A program made the position numbers and the translations under genes. From assembly GCA_028279885.1 (NCBI GenBank), contig JANQMX010000051.1:1-64000 (forward strand): a stretch of 64,000 bases of DNA, written 5' to 3'. The notes beneath the pieces are model-generated. The model was not told the DNA's origin. It did no database searches and saw only the letters and a list, made by a program, of their open reading frames with translations. Each line of letters begins with the position of its first letter. The first letter of the stretch is position 1. This document shows, piece by piece, positions 33,541 through 41,806 of this stretch. This stretch comes from Rhodovibrionaceae bacterium. GTDB taxonomy: Bacteria; Pseudomonadota; Alphaproteobacteria; Kiloniellales; DSM-21159.

Positions 33541-34563
33541 ATGAGCGACCAACAGCCGTCCGATCGCCGCCTGGCAGAGGCGATGGATTGGCTGCTGCGG
33601 CTGCAGGAAGCCCCCGAAGATGCGGGCCTGCGCCGCGCCGTCGAGGCCTGGGTGGCCGCCGGTCCGGACAATCGTCGCGCCTGGAACCAGGCCCGCAGAG
33701 CGTGGCAGGCGATGGGCGATCTGCCGCCAGCGACCGCGGGCGACTGGGAGAAAACAGGCACGTCGGGCCAGGTTGTCCAACTGCCCCTTTCCCGCCCTGC
33801 GGTGGATGCCGGCGCGAAACGCAGCACCGCCAAAGCGCGGCGAGGACGGCGTGGCTTGATCGTGGCGGCGCTGGCCGCGGCGGCTTGCCTCGCCCTGATC
33901 TTCGGGCCGTCGCTGACCCTGCATCTGCAGGCCGATCATGTCACGGCCGTCGCCGAGACCCGCCAGGTGACCTTGCCGGATGGAAGCCTTGCGCATCTGG
34001 CGCCAGAGAGCGCCATAGAGCTGAACTTCGCCGACGGGCGGCGCAGTCTCGTCCTCCTTGAGGGGACCGCCTTTTTCGACGTGAAAGCCGACCCGCAGCG
34101 GCCCTTCGCCGTCGGGGCGGATGCTGTGCAGATCGAGGTGATCGGGACGGCCTTCGGGGTCGCCATCTCGGCCGGGGCGGTCGAGGTCGAAGTCGAAAGC
34201 GGCACGGTCGACACGCAGTCAGCCGCCGGCCGGTTGCCGATCGGTCAGCGCCTGAGCCGCGGCCAGACCTTGCGCGTCGATCGCGAGACTGGGACCGTTC
34301 TGCTTGGCCAACGGCCGCCCGACGACATGGCGGCGTGGCGTCATGGCCGGCTGCTTGTCGTCGATGCCTCCATCGCCGAGGTCGTTGAGCGGTTGCGACC
34401 CTACCACGCTGGATGGATTCTGCTTGTCGATGAGGACCTCGCCGCCAAGCGGGTTAACGGCATCTACGATCTCAGCAATCCGGATAGCGCATTGCGCGCC
34501 TTGGTCCTGCCGGCCGGCGGCCAAGTCGAGGAAATCACCCCCTTGCTGCGCGTCTTACGATAG
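33541..34563 (+). CDS. FecR family regulator (unit 5)
   Basis: This 340-aa protein has a DUF4880-type N-terminus (AMDWLLRLQEAPEDAGLRRA, VEAWVAAGPDNRRAWNQARR), a membrane helix near 103-122 (LIVAALAAAACLALIFGPSL), and a FecR domain with LLEGTAFFDVKADPQRPF and VIGTAFGVAIS. The C-terminal part shows VNGIYDLSNPDSALRALV and ends EITPLLRVLR. The ATG at 33541 follows AGGCAAGAG. It is most like FecR-6, in line with duplication of the unit. Confidence 0.92.
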   Translation: MSDQQPSDRRLAEAMDWLLRLQEAPEDAGLRRAVEAWVAAGPDNRRAWNQARRAWQAMGDLPPATAGDWEKTGTSGQVVQLPLSRPAVDAGAKRSTAKARRGRRGLIVAALAAAACLALIFGPSLTLHLQADHVTAVAETRQVTLPDGSLAHLAPESAIELNFADGRRSLVLLEGTAFFDVKADPQRPFAVGADAVQIEVIGTAFGVAISAGAVEVEVESGTVDTQSAAGRLPIGQRLSRGQTLRVDRETGTVLLGQRPPDDMAAWRHGRLLVVDASIAEVVERLRPYHAGWILLVDEDLAAKRVNGIYDLSNPDSALRALVLPAGGQVEEITPLLRVLR

Positions 34564-34589
34564 CCGGCAGAACAGCGAAGTTTGCCACC

Positions 34590-34616
34590 GTGAAAAAAAA
34601 GTCCGCCCCCCTCGTC
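34590..34616 (+). promoter_or_regulatory. Predicted ECF promoter of the unit-5 receptor
   Basis: GTGAAA (34590-34595), N16, TCGTC (34612-34616), matching the fecR-5 boxes. A run of eight A's lies in and just after the -35 box. Confidence 0.58.
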
Positions 34617-34630
34617 ATGCAACAGAAGTG

Positions 34631-34647
34631 CGAATGATAGGCATTCG
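34631..34647. promoter_or_regulatory. Palindromic site at the unit-5 receptor start region
   Basis: CGAATG-N5-CATTCG is a perfect inverted repeat beginning 15 bp after the predicted -10. It is the most symmetric of the receptor-proximal sites and resembles an alphaproteobacterial Fur box. Confidence 0.55.
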
Positions 34648-34674
34648 TAATTCCGCGTGCAGATGGGAGGGCAC

Positions 34675-37179
34675 ATGGGACAGAGGGAAAGAGCGGGTTC
34701 GGCGCCAGTGGGGCGCAGAGCGGCAGGATACAAAGCGGTATGGCTGCGGTCGGCAGCGGTGGGGCTTGCAATGACGATCGTTGGTGTTCCGGTACTGGCG
34801 CAAGAGGGGCGCCCGGCGGAAACATGGAATGCCGGCAAAACTCCTTATGCGACCATCGCGCAGTCGGCCGGCGCGACGGCCCAGCCGACCATCCGCTTCG
34901 ACATTGCCAGCCAGCCGTTGCCCACCGCACTGCTTGTATTCGGTCGGCAATCCGAGCTGCAGGTCACGGTCGACGCCGCGGCCACGGCGGGCAGGCAAGC
35001 CCCGGCAGTCGTCGGAGACTTCACGGCAGAGGAGGCTCTCTCACGCCTGCTTGCCGGCTCTGGCCTCACTTGGCGCTATGTCGATGCCTCGACCGTCACG
35101 CTAGAGCGGGCGGTGGCCGAGTCCGAGAGCGGCCCGCTGCGGATGGGCGATATCACCGTTACCGCCCGGCGCACCGAGGAGCTGGTGCAGGACGTGCCCG
35201 GCAGCGTCTTCGTGCTGCCCTCCCAAGAACTCGAGAAGTCCAACGTGCAAGACCTGGAAGATCTGGCTTTGCTCGCCCCGAACGTCACGGCTACCGAGAC
35301 AGGGAGCCGGGCCAACTCCCAGATTTCCATCCGTGGCATCTCGGATCTCACGGGCATCAGGGGGACATCGCCGACCGTCGGAGTTTATCTCGACGAAGTC
35401 ATGCTCAACCCTGCCTCGTCAACGGCCGGCATCGACCCGAACCTGTTCGATCTGGAGCGTGCCGAAGTTCTCTACGGTCCGCAGGGCACGGTTTTCGGTC
35501 GAGGCACCATCGGTGGCGCGGTCAACTATGTCACCAAGAAGCCGACTGAGGATTTCGAAGCGGAACTCGATGGAGAAGTCGGGAGCCACCCGGACGGTCT
35601 GCTGCGCGGCTTGTTGAATGGCTCGCTGACTGGCGATCGGACTCTGATGGCGCGACTGGTGGCGTTCGGCCGCTACGACGATGGCTTCATCGATACACCG
35701 AACATCGGTGGGTCGAACGACGAGCAGGATTACGGCGGGCGCCTCAGCCTGCGCTCTCAGCCCACCGATCGGTTGACGCTCGATCTCAGCGGGTCTTTCG
35801 ACCGTACGGAGTTCGCCGCCCCCAACTATGCGACGCTCGACAGTATCGACGGTGACGGAGGTCTGGAGTTCCTCATCAACAGAGGGGGCGAGAACAGCGT
35901 CGACCGCGGGTTGGTCACCTTCAGAGGAACGTACGATTTCGATGTCGGTACGCTGATCTCCAACACCTCCTATCTCGATTTGAGAAACAGGGCCGATCAG
36001 GACAGCGATTGGACCCAGGTCGACATCTTCTTCGCTGAAACCGAAACCAACGAAACATCGCTCGCGCAAGAATTGCGCTTTGAGGCCGAACCCTTTGCGG
36101 TTCCGCTTTTGGGAGCGACCTCGTTTCTCCTGGGTGCCAACACGATGTGGTACGAGGAAGACTCGGACGTGGCGCTCTTTACCGGTGCTGACAGCGGTCG
36201 CATCGGTCTGCCGCCGGGCATCGATATTGGCCCTCCGTCGAGCAAGGAGGAGATCTTCGATCTGGGCGTCTTCGGAGAATTCCGTGTTCGGCCTATCGAG
36301 AAGCTCGAGCTATCCCTAGGCGGCCGGTTCAGCTTTACGGATATCGAAGTTTCTCAAGAGGGCCTGGAGCCGGCGAGCCAGTCCTTCACCGCGTTCACGC
36401 CGAAGGCCAGCATTCTCTACGACTGGACCGAGGATTTCAGCACCTATGCCCTGATCTCCACCGGCTTCAAGTCGGGCGGTTTCAATACATTTGGCACGGG
36501 GCCCTTGTCGGGCAGGGAGTTCGACAACGAGACCGCCATCAACTACGAGGGCGGCTTCAAGTCGCGCTGGTTCGACGACCGCTTGTTCGTCAATGCCTCC
36601 GGCTTTGCTCTCTTCTATGACGACATTCAGGTCATCCAGACGGTCAACCTCAGCGGGTTCGACGCGACAACAATTGACAACGCGGCCAGTGCACGCAGCC
36701 TCGGCGCGGAGCTGGAGGTCGCGGCTCTGCCTGCCGAGGGACTGCAGCTCAACCTGGCCTACGGCTTCGTGGATGCGCGCTTCACGGACTACGAGGATGC
36801 CCCAGGCGGCGATCTGACCGATGAGCGCTTGCCGAACGCACCGCGCCACACCCTTAGCTTCGTCGCCGACTATGCCTATCCCGTCTTCGACGATTTTGCC
36901 GACGCTTACATCCGGACCGAATACAGCTACACCAGCAGTTTCGCTACGACCGCATTGGCGGACCGGGAGTTTTTTGACTCCTTTGACATCCTCAACCTGC
37001 GGCTGGGGTTGCGCGCGGAGCGTTTCGATGTCGAGCTCTTCGTGGAGAATGTCTTCGACGAAAAGTACATCACGGGAACGACCGGTGGCGGCACCTTGGC
37101 GCCAGCGCTCGGCGTCTCCCCGCCCTTTGAGGTCGGCACTACCCGCCGCTTCGGCGTCAGGGCCACGGTGCGGTTCTAG
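34675..37179 (+). CDS. TonB-dependent receptor with STN domain (unit 5)
   Basis: This 834-aa receptor has a signal region (VGLAMTIVGVPVLAQ), an STN domain (FDIASQPLPTALLVFGRQSE to DASTVTLERAVAE), a plug (ITVTARRTEELVQDVPGSV, SIRGISDLTG, VGVYLDEVML, LERAEVLYGPQGTVFGRGT) and a barrel ending FGVRATVRF. The plug style (TARRTEE...QDVP, YGPQGTLFGR) is that of the FyuA/sphingomonad-type iron receptor group. The ATG at 34675 has GGGAGG five bases upstream, better than the GTG at 34657. From the plug onward it is a close paralogue of the unit-6 receptor, while the STN domains differ substantially. The ligand is unknown. Confidence 0.92.
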   Translation: MGQRERAGSAPVGRRAAGYKAVWLRSAAVGLAMTIVGVPVLAQEGRPAETWNAGKTPYATIAQSAGATAQPTIRFDIASQPLPTALLVFGRQSELQVTVDAAATAGRQAPAVVGDFTAEEALSRLLAGSGLTWRYVDASTVTLERAVAESESGPLRMGDITVTARRTEELVQDVPGSVFVLPSQELEKSNVQDLEDLALLAPNVTATETGSRANSQISIRGISDLTGIRGTSPTVGVYLDEVMLNPASSTAGIDPNLFDLERAEVLYGPQGTVFGRGTIGGAVNYVTKKPTEDFEAELDGEVGSHPDGLLRGLLNGSLTGDRTLMARLVAFGRYDDGFIDTPNIGGSNDEQDYGGRLSLRSQPTDRLTLDLSGSFDRTEFAAPNYATLDSIDGDGGLEFLINRGGENSVDRGLVTFRGTYDFDVGTLISNTSYLDLRNRADQDSDWTQVDIFFAETETNETSLAQELRFEAEPFAVPLLGATSFLLGANTMWYEEDSDVALFTGADSGRIGLPPGIDIGPPSSKEEIFDLGVFGEFRVRPIEKLELSLGGRFSFTDIEVSQEGLEPASQSFTAFTPKASILYDWTEDFSTYALISTGFKSGGFNTFGTGPLSGREFDNETAINYEGGFKSRWFDDRLFVNASGFALFYDDIQVIQTVNLSGFDATTIDNAASARSLGAELEVAALPAEGLQLNLAYGFVDARFTDYEDAPGGDLTDERLPNAPRHTLSFVADYAYPVFDDFADAYIRTEYSYTSSFATTALADREFFDSFDILNLRLGLRAERFDVELFVENVFDEKYITGTTGGGTLAPALGVSPPFEVGTTRRFGVRATVRF

Positions 37180-37255
37180 AGAAGGGACGCACCGCCTGTC
37201 CTGTACCTGCCGCAGAGCAAGGTTGCGCCGTTGCGTCCCTACCTCTAAGACTAAA

Positions 37256-37275
37256 TGAGAACGGTTCTCAACTGG
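37256..37275. promoter_or_regulatory. Fur-box-like palindrome upstream of sigma-6
   Basis: TGAGAA-CGG-TTCTCA is a perfect 6-bp inverted repeat 68 bp before the sigma-6 start, with the tail ACTGG. It is the most symmetric of the sigma-proximal iron boxes. Confidence 0.75.
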
Positions 37276-37342
37276 CCGTGCCGTTCGTAAGACGGGCGCT
37301 CGGCCGGGCAAGAGAACGGGGAGCAGGGACGACGTCGGCACG

Positions 37343-37840
37343 GTGCCGCAGGACAGGACACTCGCCCTTTTCATGACGCACCGCGGCGCGCTGGTGAACT
37401 ACGCTAGCGGCATCGTCGGCGATCCCGGCCAGGCCGAGGACGTGGTGCAGGAGGCTTGGCTGCGCTTCGGCAGGGTCGACAAGGGCCGGCCGCTCGAGGA
37501 GCCCGTTGGCTATCTCTATCGCATCGTTGCCAATCTCGCCCTGGACCGCCGGCGGCGCGCTAGCCTGGAGAACCGCGACAGAGCCGGCGGCATGGAGTGG
37601 CTGGCGGTCGATGTCGCCGACCAGACGCCATCGCCAGAAGACGAAGCGATCGCGCGGCAGGAGCTGGAGCGGGTGATGGCGGCGATGGCCGAGCTGCCGG
37701 AGCGCACGCGCATTGCACTTGAAATGCATCGTTTCGGCGGCTGCACCCTCAAGGAGATCGCGCAGCATCTGGGTGTCTCGGTCTCGATGGCCCATGTCCT
37801 GGTCGTCCAAGGGATCAAGCACTGCCAACGTGCCCTTTAG
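37343..37840 (+). CDS. ECF sigma factor, FecI type (unit 6)
   Basis: This 165-aa sigma factor has region 2 at about 8-70 (FMTHRGALVNYASGIVGDPG, DVVQEAWLRF, YLYRIVANLALDRRRRA) and region 4 at about 110-162 (ELPERTRIALEMHRFGGCT, IAQHLGVSVSMAHVLVV). It starts at GTG 37343 after AGCAGGGACGACG. Its targets should be the GGAAA-N15-CGTT promoters before fecR-6 and the unit-6 receptor, the closest in this window to the classical FecI-type GGAAAT box. The Fur-like palindrome upstream indicates iron repression. Confidence 0.92.
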   Translation: MPQDRTLALFMTHRGALVNYASGIVGDPGQAEDVVQEAWLRFGRVDKGRPLEEPVGYLYRIVANLALDRRRRASLENRDRAGGMEWLAVDVADQTPSPEDEAIARQELERVMAAMAELPERTRIALEMHRFGGCTLKEIAQHLGVSVSMAHVLVVQGIKHCQRAL

Positions 37841-37866
37841 CGATTCGCTTTCTTGCCTTTCGAACT

Positions 37867-37900
37867 GGAAACGGCCGGCCGTCCAACGTTTATTGATCAA
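37867..37900 (+). promoter_or_regulatory. Predicted ECF promoter of fecR-6
   Basis: GGAAA (37867-37871), N15, CGTT (37887-37890), N, ATTGATCAA (37892-37900). The receptor of the unit has the same elements at 39035-39068. This is the longest and clearest of the six shared signatures; ATTGATCAA contains the palindrome TTGATCAA. Confidence 0.68.
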
Positions 37901-37924
37901 CACGCCCTTTCGCGCCGTACGAGC

Positions 37925-38959
37925 ATGACAGAGACGACCGACCGAGACCGCGAACGCGCCGAAGAGGAGGCAGCGGTTTGGCTCGTGCGCCTGTCGGAGG
38001 CGCCGGAGGATATCGACCTGCGCGAAGGCTTCGAGGCTTGGCGCGCCGCCTCCGAGCTCAATGCCGAGATCTGGGCGCGAACCGCGCGGGCCTACGACCT
38101 TGTCGGCAAGGCTGCGCCGCGCCACCGTGAGCATTGGCAGACCCGTGCCGCCGCGCCGCGAAGGACGCGCAACCGCGCGGCCGGCGACCTGTCCCGCCCG
38201 CCCCTTCGTCCGCAGCGCAGGTTTGCCCGCCTTTCGCCTCGGCGACTGGGCATCGGAGCGGCCGCGGCGCTTGCGCTCTGCCTGGTGATTGCTTTTGCCC
38301 CCGACATGCTGTTGCGCGCGCAGGCCGATATGGTCACGGCGACGGCCGAGGTGCGCTCCGCTGTCCTGGAGGACGGCAGCCGGCTTCTGCTCGCGCCGCA
38401 GAGCGCCGTCGCGCTGCGCTTTGCCGATGGCGCGCGCGAGGTGCGTCTGATCGAGGGCGAGGCTTTCTTCGAGGTCGTCTCCGACCCGGCAGCGCCCTTT
38501 CGCGTCGTCGCCGGCGACAGCGTCGCCACAGTTCTGGGAACCGCCTTCGAGGTGCGCCGCATGGGCGACGTCGAACAAATCGCGGTTCAGCATGGCCGCG
38601 TGCGCGTGGCGCTGCACGACAGCCCTTCTTCCTCGGCAACCGCGCTCGATGCCGGGGAGTGGTTGCGCTTTGCCGATACGGGAGAGCCGCTGCGCGGCCA
38701 ACGCGCGCCCGACGACGTTGCCGCTTGGCGCAGGGGCGAGCTGATTGCCCGTGACCGGCCGGTCAGCGAGATCGTGGATGTGCTGCGGCGCTACCACAAC
38801 GGCGCTATTCTGCTGCAGGACCAAGCATTTGCCGCGCAGCGGGTCAGTGGCATCTACGACCTGCGCAACCCGGCGAAGACCCTCGAAAACCTGGCGGCTG
38901 CTCACGGCGCCAGGCTTACGGAGATCTCTCCCTGGCTCCTGGTCGTTACTCCTCGCTGA
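37925..38959 (+). CDS. FecR family regulator (unit 6)
   Basis: This 344-aa protein has a DUF4880-type N-terminus (AAVWLVRLSEAPEDIDLREG, FEAWRAASELNAEIWARTAR), an Arg-rich linker, a membrane helix near 115-132 (GIGAAAALALCLVIAFAPDM), and the FecR domain with LIEGEAFFEVVSDPAAPF and VLGTAFEVRRMG. The C-terminal section has VSGIYDLRNPAKTLENLA and ends ISPWLLVVTPR. The ATG at 37925 lies about 25 nt downstream of the expected transcription start and lacks a strong ribosome binding site; the ORF runs 24 codons further upstream but through the promoter boxes. Confidence 0.9.
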   Translation: MTETTDRDRERAEEEAAVWLVRLSEAPEDIDLREGFEAWRAASELNAEIWARTARAYDLVGKAAPRHREHWQTRAAAPRRTRNRAAGDLSRPPLRPQRRFARLSPRRLGIGAAAALALCLVIAFAPDMLLRAQADMVTATAEVRSAVLEDGSRLLLAPQSAVALRFADGAREVRLIEGEAFFEVVSDPAAPFRVVAGDSVATVLGTAFEVRRMGDVEQIAVQHGRVRVALHDSPSSSATALDAGEWLRFADTGEPLRGQRAPDDVAAWRRGELIARDRPVSEIVDVLRRYHNGAILLQDQAFAAQRVSGIYDLRNPAKTLENLAAAHGARLTEISPWLLVVTPR

Positions 38960-39034
38960 CCCCGAGGCAGCAGCCAAAAGCTGGCTGAAACAAGCGCTTA
39001 CGCCCTCCTCGTCAAAAAAGTCGCCGCGGTCATT

Positions 39035-39068
39035 GGAAATCTCTCGGCGTTGTCCGTTGATTGATCAA
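39035..39068 (+). promoter_or_regulatory. Predicted ECF promoter of the unit-6 receptor
   Basis: GGAAA (39035-39039), N15, CGTT (39055-39058), N, ATTGATCAA (39060-39068), exactly as before fecR-6. The receptor start is 60 bp downstream. Confidence 0.68.
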
Positions 39069-39078
39069 GGCCTGCGGA

Positions 39079-39093
39079 TGCGAGGCATTCGCA
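39079..39093. promoter_or_regulatory. Palindromic site at the unit-6 receptor start region
   Basis: TGCGA-N5-TCGCA (sequence TGCGAGGCATTCGCA) begins 21 bp after the predicted -10, at the position of the equivalent sites in units 2-5. Candidate Fur-like operator. Confidence 0.52.
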
Positions 39094-39127
39094 GAAATCA
39101 GCGAACGGATATGAGCGGGGGCGGACG

Positions 39128-41524
39128 ATGTCGATTTGGGAGGCGCTGGCGCGTGCCAAGAGCGGCTGGATGGCTTGGCTGTTGGTTGCGCTTTTGGCGA
39201 TGCTGCTCTGCGGGACCGTGACGCCGATTACGGCTCAGGCGCAAGACGCTCCGGCTTTGGAACCGCGGAGCTTCGACATTCCCGCGCAGCCCCTGACCGA
39301 AGCGCTCATTCAGTTCGGCCGGCAAGCCGGACTGCAAGCCTCGACCGACCCGAGCCTGGTCCAGAACCTCCGGAGCGCACCCGTCGCGGGGGTCATGACC
39401 TGGCAGCAGGCGTTGGGCACCCTGCTCGCCGGCACAGGGCTGAGTTATCGCCTGAACGGCTCGTTGGTCACCTTGGAGCGGGCAGTAGCCGAGCCAGAGA
39501 GCGGGCCGCTGCGGCTGGGCGACATCACCGTCACCGCCAGGCGCACTGAGGAACTGGTGCAGGACGTGCCCGGCAGCGTTTTCGTACTGCCGTCCCAGGA
39601 GATCGAAGAGTCGAACATTGAAGATCTTGAGGACTTAGCCCTGTTCACGCCGAACGTGAATCTCTCCGATACGGGCGAGCGGCGCTTCATCGGCATATCC
39701 ATCCGCGGCATCTCCAACCTGACGGGGACTCAAACAAGCGGGCCGACAGTCGGCGTGTACCTGGACGAGGTGCTGTTGAACCCGACCGGATCCACGATCG
39801 GCATCGATCCGAACCTCTTCGACCTGGAACGGGCGGAGGTGCTGTACGGTCCGCAAGGCACAGCCTTCGGTCGCGGCACCATCGGCGGCGCGATCAACTA
39901 CGTCACCAGGAAACCGACGGAGGACTTCGAGGCCGAGATCGACGGCGAGGTCGGCAGTCATCCGGACGGCATGTTGCGCGGCGTGATCAACGGTTCGCTG
40001 ACCGGCGACCGCAACCTGATGGCGCGGTTGGTCGCTTTCGGGCGCTACGACAACGGCTTCATCGACACGCCGAACATAGGCGGGTCCAGCGATGAGCAGG
40101 ATTACGGCGCCCGGCTCAGCCTGCGTTCCCAGCCTATGGACCGCCTGACGCTCGATCTTTCCGGCTCCTTCGACCGGACGGTGTACCGTGTGCCCAATCT
40201 CGCGACGCGGGACAGCATCGAGGGTGACGACAATCTCGAGTTCCTCGTCACGAGAGATGGTGAACACCGTATCGACCGCGCGCTTGTGACCTTTCGCGGC
40301 GCTTACGACTTCGATGCCGGCACGCTGATCTCCAACACGTCGTACCTCGACACGGATGTGAAGGCCGATAGCGACGCGGACCTGACCGAGTTCGACTCAG
40401 GCTTTAGCGAGCGGCCCAGTACGGAGTCTGCAATCGGGCAGGAAATACGCTTCGAATCCGAAGCCTTCTCGGTACCGCTGTTGGGGCAGACCAGCTTTCT
40501 TCTCGGCGCCAATGGCGCCTGGGCTGATGAGACCACTAGATTCAAAGGGTTCGCTCCTAACGGCGTGCTTGGCTTTGAGATCGATACGGGCAGGGAGGTG
40601 TTTGACATCGGCAGCTTCGGTGAAGTGCGTTTCCGTCCGATCGAAAAGCTTGAAGTCGCAGTCGGCGGGCGCTTCACCTACAACGAGGTCACGGTATCCC
40701 AAGCGGGCTTCGAGGATGCCAGCCAGTCCTTCACCAACTTTTCCCCGAAAGCCAGCCTCCTCTACGATTGGACCGACGACCTCAGCACCTACGCCTTGGT
40801 CTCCACCGGCTTCAAGTCGGGCGGCTTCAACGCGCTGGGAACGGGCGCCTTGTCCGGGCGTGAATTCGACAGCGAAACGGCGATCAACTATGAGGCCGGC
40901 GTCAAGTCGCGCTGGTTCGATGATCGCCTCTTCGTCAACGCCTCCGCCTTCGCGCTCTTCTACGACAACATCCAAGTTCCCGAGACCATAGCTGTGGGCC
41001 TGAGCAACGTGACAGTCCTCGACAACGCCGCCTCCGCGCGCAGTCTTGGCGGTGAACTGGGTGTCGCGGCTCTGCCGCTGGAGGGTTTGCAGCTCAACTT
41101 GAACTATGGCTATGCGGACGCACGCTTTACCGACTACGAGGACTCGCCCCGAGGTGACTTGAGCGACGAGCCACTGCCGAACGCGCCGCGCCACACCCTG
41201 AGCTTCATCGCGGACTATGCCCATCCCGTCTTCGACGATTTCGCCGATGCCTTCATCCGCGGCGAGTACAGCTTCACCAGCAGCTTCAAGAACGTCCTGG
41301 CACCCACGCGGCCGAATTTCGACGCCTATGACGTGCTCAATTTGCGGATTGGACTGCGCGCCGACCGTTTCGATATCGAAGCCTTCGTCGAAAACGTCTT
41401 CGATGAGATCTACGTCACGGGTATCACGGGTGCCAGCGGATTCACCGATGCACTCGGCGTTTCCGAGCCCCTGGAAGTCGGCACCCCCCGCCGCTTCGGC
41501 GTCAGGGCGCGGGTAAGGTTCTAA
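39128..41524 (+). CDS. TonB-dependent receptor with STN domain (unit 6)
   Basis: This 798-aa receptor has a signal segment (LVALLAMLLCGTVTPITAQA), an STN domain (FDIPAQPLTEALIQFGRQAG to NGSLVTLERAVAE), a plug (ITVTARRTEELVQDVPGSV, SIRGISNLTG, VGVYLDEVLLNPTG, LERAEVLYGPQGTAFGRGT) and a barrel ending FGVRARVRF. The ATG at 39128 follows GCGGGGGCGGA. Plug and barrel align closely with the unit-5 receptor, for example both share DGEVGSHPDG and STGFKSGGFN, indicating a recent duplicate likely to bind a related chelate. No PepSY gene follows; the ExbB operon is next, 282 bp downstream. Confidence 0.92.
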   Translation: MSIWEALARAKSGWMAWLLVALLAMLLCGTVTPITAQAQDAPALEPRSFDIPAQPLTEALIQFGRQAGLQASTDPSLVQNLRSAPVAGVMTWQQALGTLLAGTGLSYRLNGSLVTLERAVAEPESGPLRLGDITVTARRTEELVQDVPGSVFVLPSQEIEESNIEDLEDLALFTPNVNLSDTGERRFIGISIRGISNLTGTQTSGPTVGVYLDEVLLNPTGSTIGIDPNLFDLERAEVLYGPQGTAFGRGTIGGAINYVTRKPTEDFEAEIDGEVGSHPDGMLRGVINGSLTGDRNLMARLVAFGRYDNGFIDTPNIGGSSDEQDYGARLSLRSQPMDRLTLDLSGSFDRTVYRVPNLATRDSIEGDDNLEFLVTRDGEHRIDRALVTFRGAYDFDAGTLISNTSYLDTDVKADSDADLTEFDSGFSERPSTESAIGQEIRFESEAFSVPLLGQTSFLLGANGAWADETTRFKGFAPNGVLGFEIDTGREVFDIGSFGEVRFRPIEKLEVAVGGRFTYNEVTVSQAGFEDASQSFTNFSPKASLLYDWTDDLSTYALVSTGFKSGGFNALGTGALSGREFDSETAINYEAGVKSRWFDDRLFVNASAFALFYDNIQVPETIAVGLSNVTVLDNAASARSLGGELGVAALPLEGLQLNLNYGYADARFTDYEDSPRGDLSDEPLPNAPRHTLSFIADYAHPVFDDFADAFIRGEYSFTSSFKNVLAPTRPNFDAYDVLNLRIGLRADRFDIEAFVENVFDEIYVTGITGASGFTDALGVSEPLEVGTPRRFGVRARVRF

Positions 41525-41723
41525 AGCCGAAAAACCAGGCATATCGGCAGGAGCACGGCTCGCGGCCGCTCTTCGTCATGGCGATTGAGGGTAGGGGTTC
41601 GGCGCCTGAGGATCGTCATGAGTTAACGACGACTCTTAAGGGTGCCTTGCCTCGAGCGCCGGTCAGCCCGGACACTGCGTCACAGCAATTGCCGTTGAAA
41701 ACAGCGCTCATTCATGATGAAAC

Positions 41724-41738
41724 TGCGCATCATTCGCA
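41724..41738. promoter_or_regulatory. Fur-box-like site upstream of exbB
   Basis: TGCG-CATCATT-CGCA, continuing as TTCGCG, lies 68 bp before the exbB start. The core resembles the receptor-proximal palindromes and an alphaproteobacterial Fur box, so the energy-transducer operon is probably under the same iron control. The rest of 41525-41806 shows no coding signal. Confidence 0.55.
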
Positions 41739-41806
41739 TTCGCGACACGCAGTTGGTGACGTGAGGTCGACCACCTCGCGCAAAACGGAATTGGGGACGG
41801 CTAGAC

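Noticed and set aside
34657-34674. GTG start for the unit-5 receptor
   Set aside because: The ATG at 34675 has GGGAGG at ideal spacing, whereas the GTG has none and would add only six residues.
37268-38977. 569-residue minus-strand open frame opposite sigma-6 and fecR-6
   Set aside because: Both plus-strand genes show clear family motifs, and the minus frame spans their intergenic promoter; it has no recognisable domain.
39111-39113. ATG upstream of the unit-6 receptor
   Set aside because: It is out of frame with the receptor by 17 bases and opens no useful frame.
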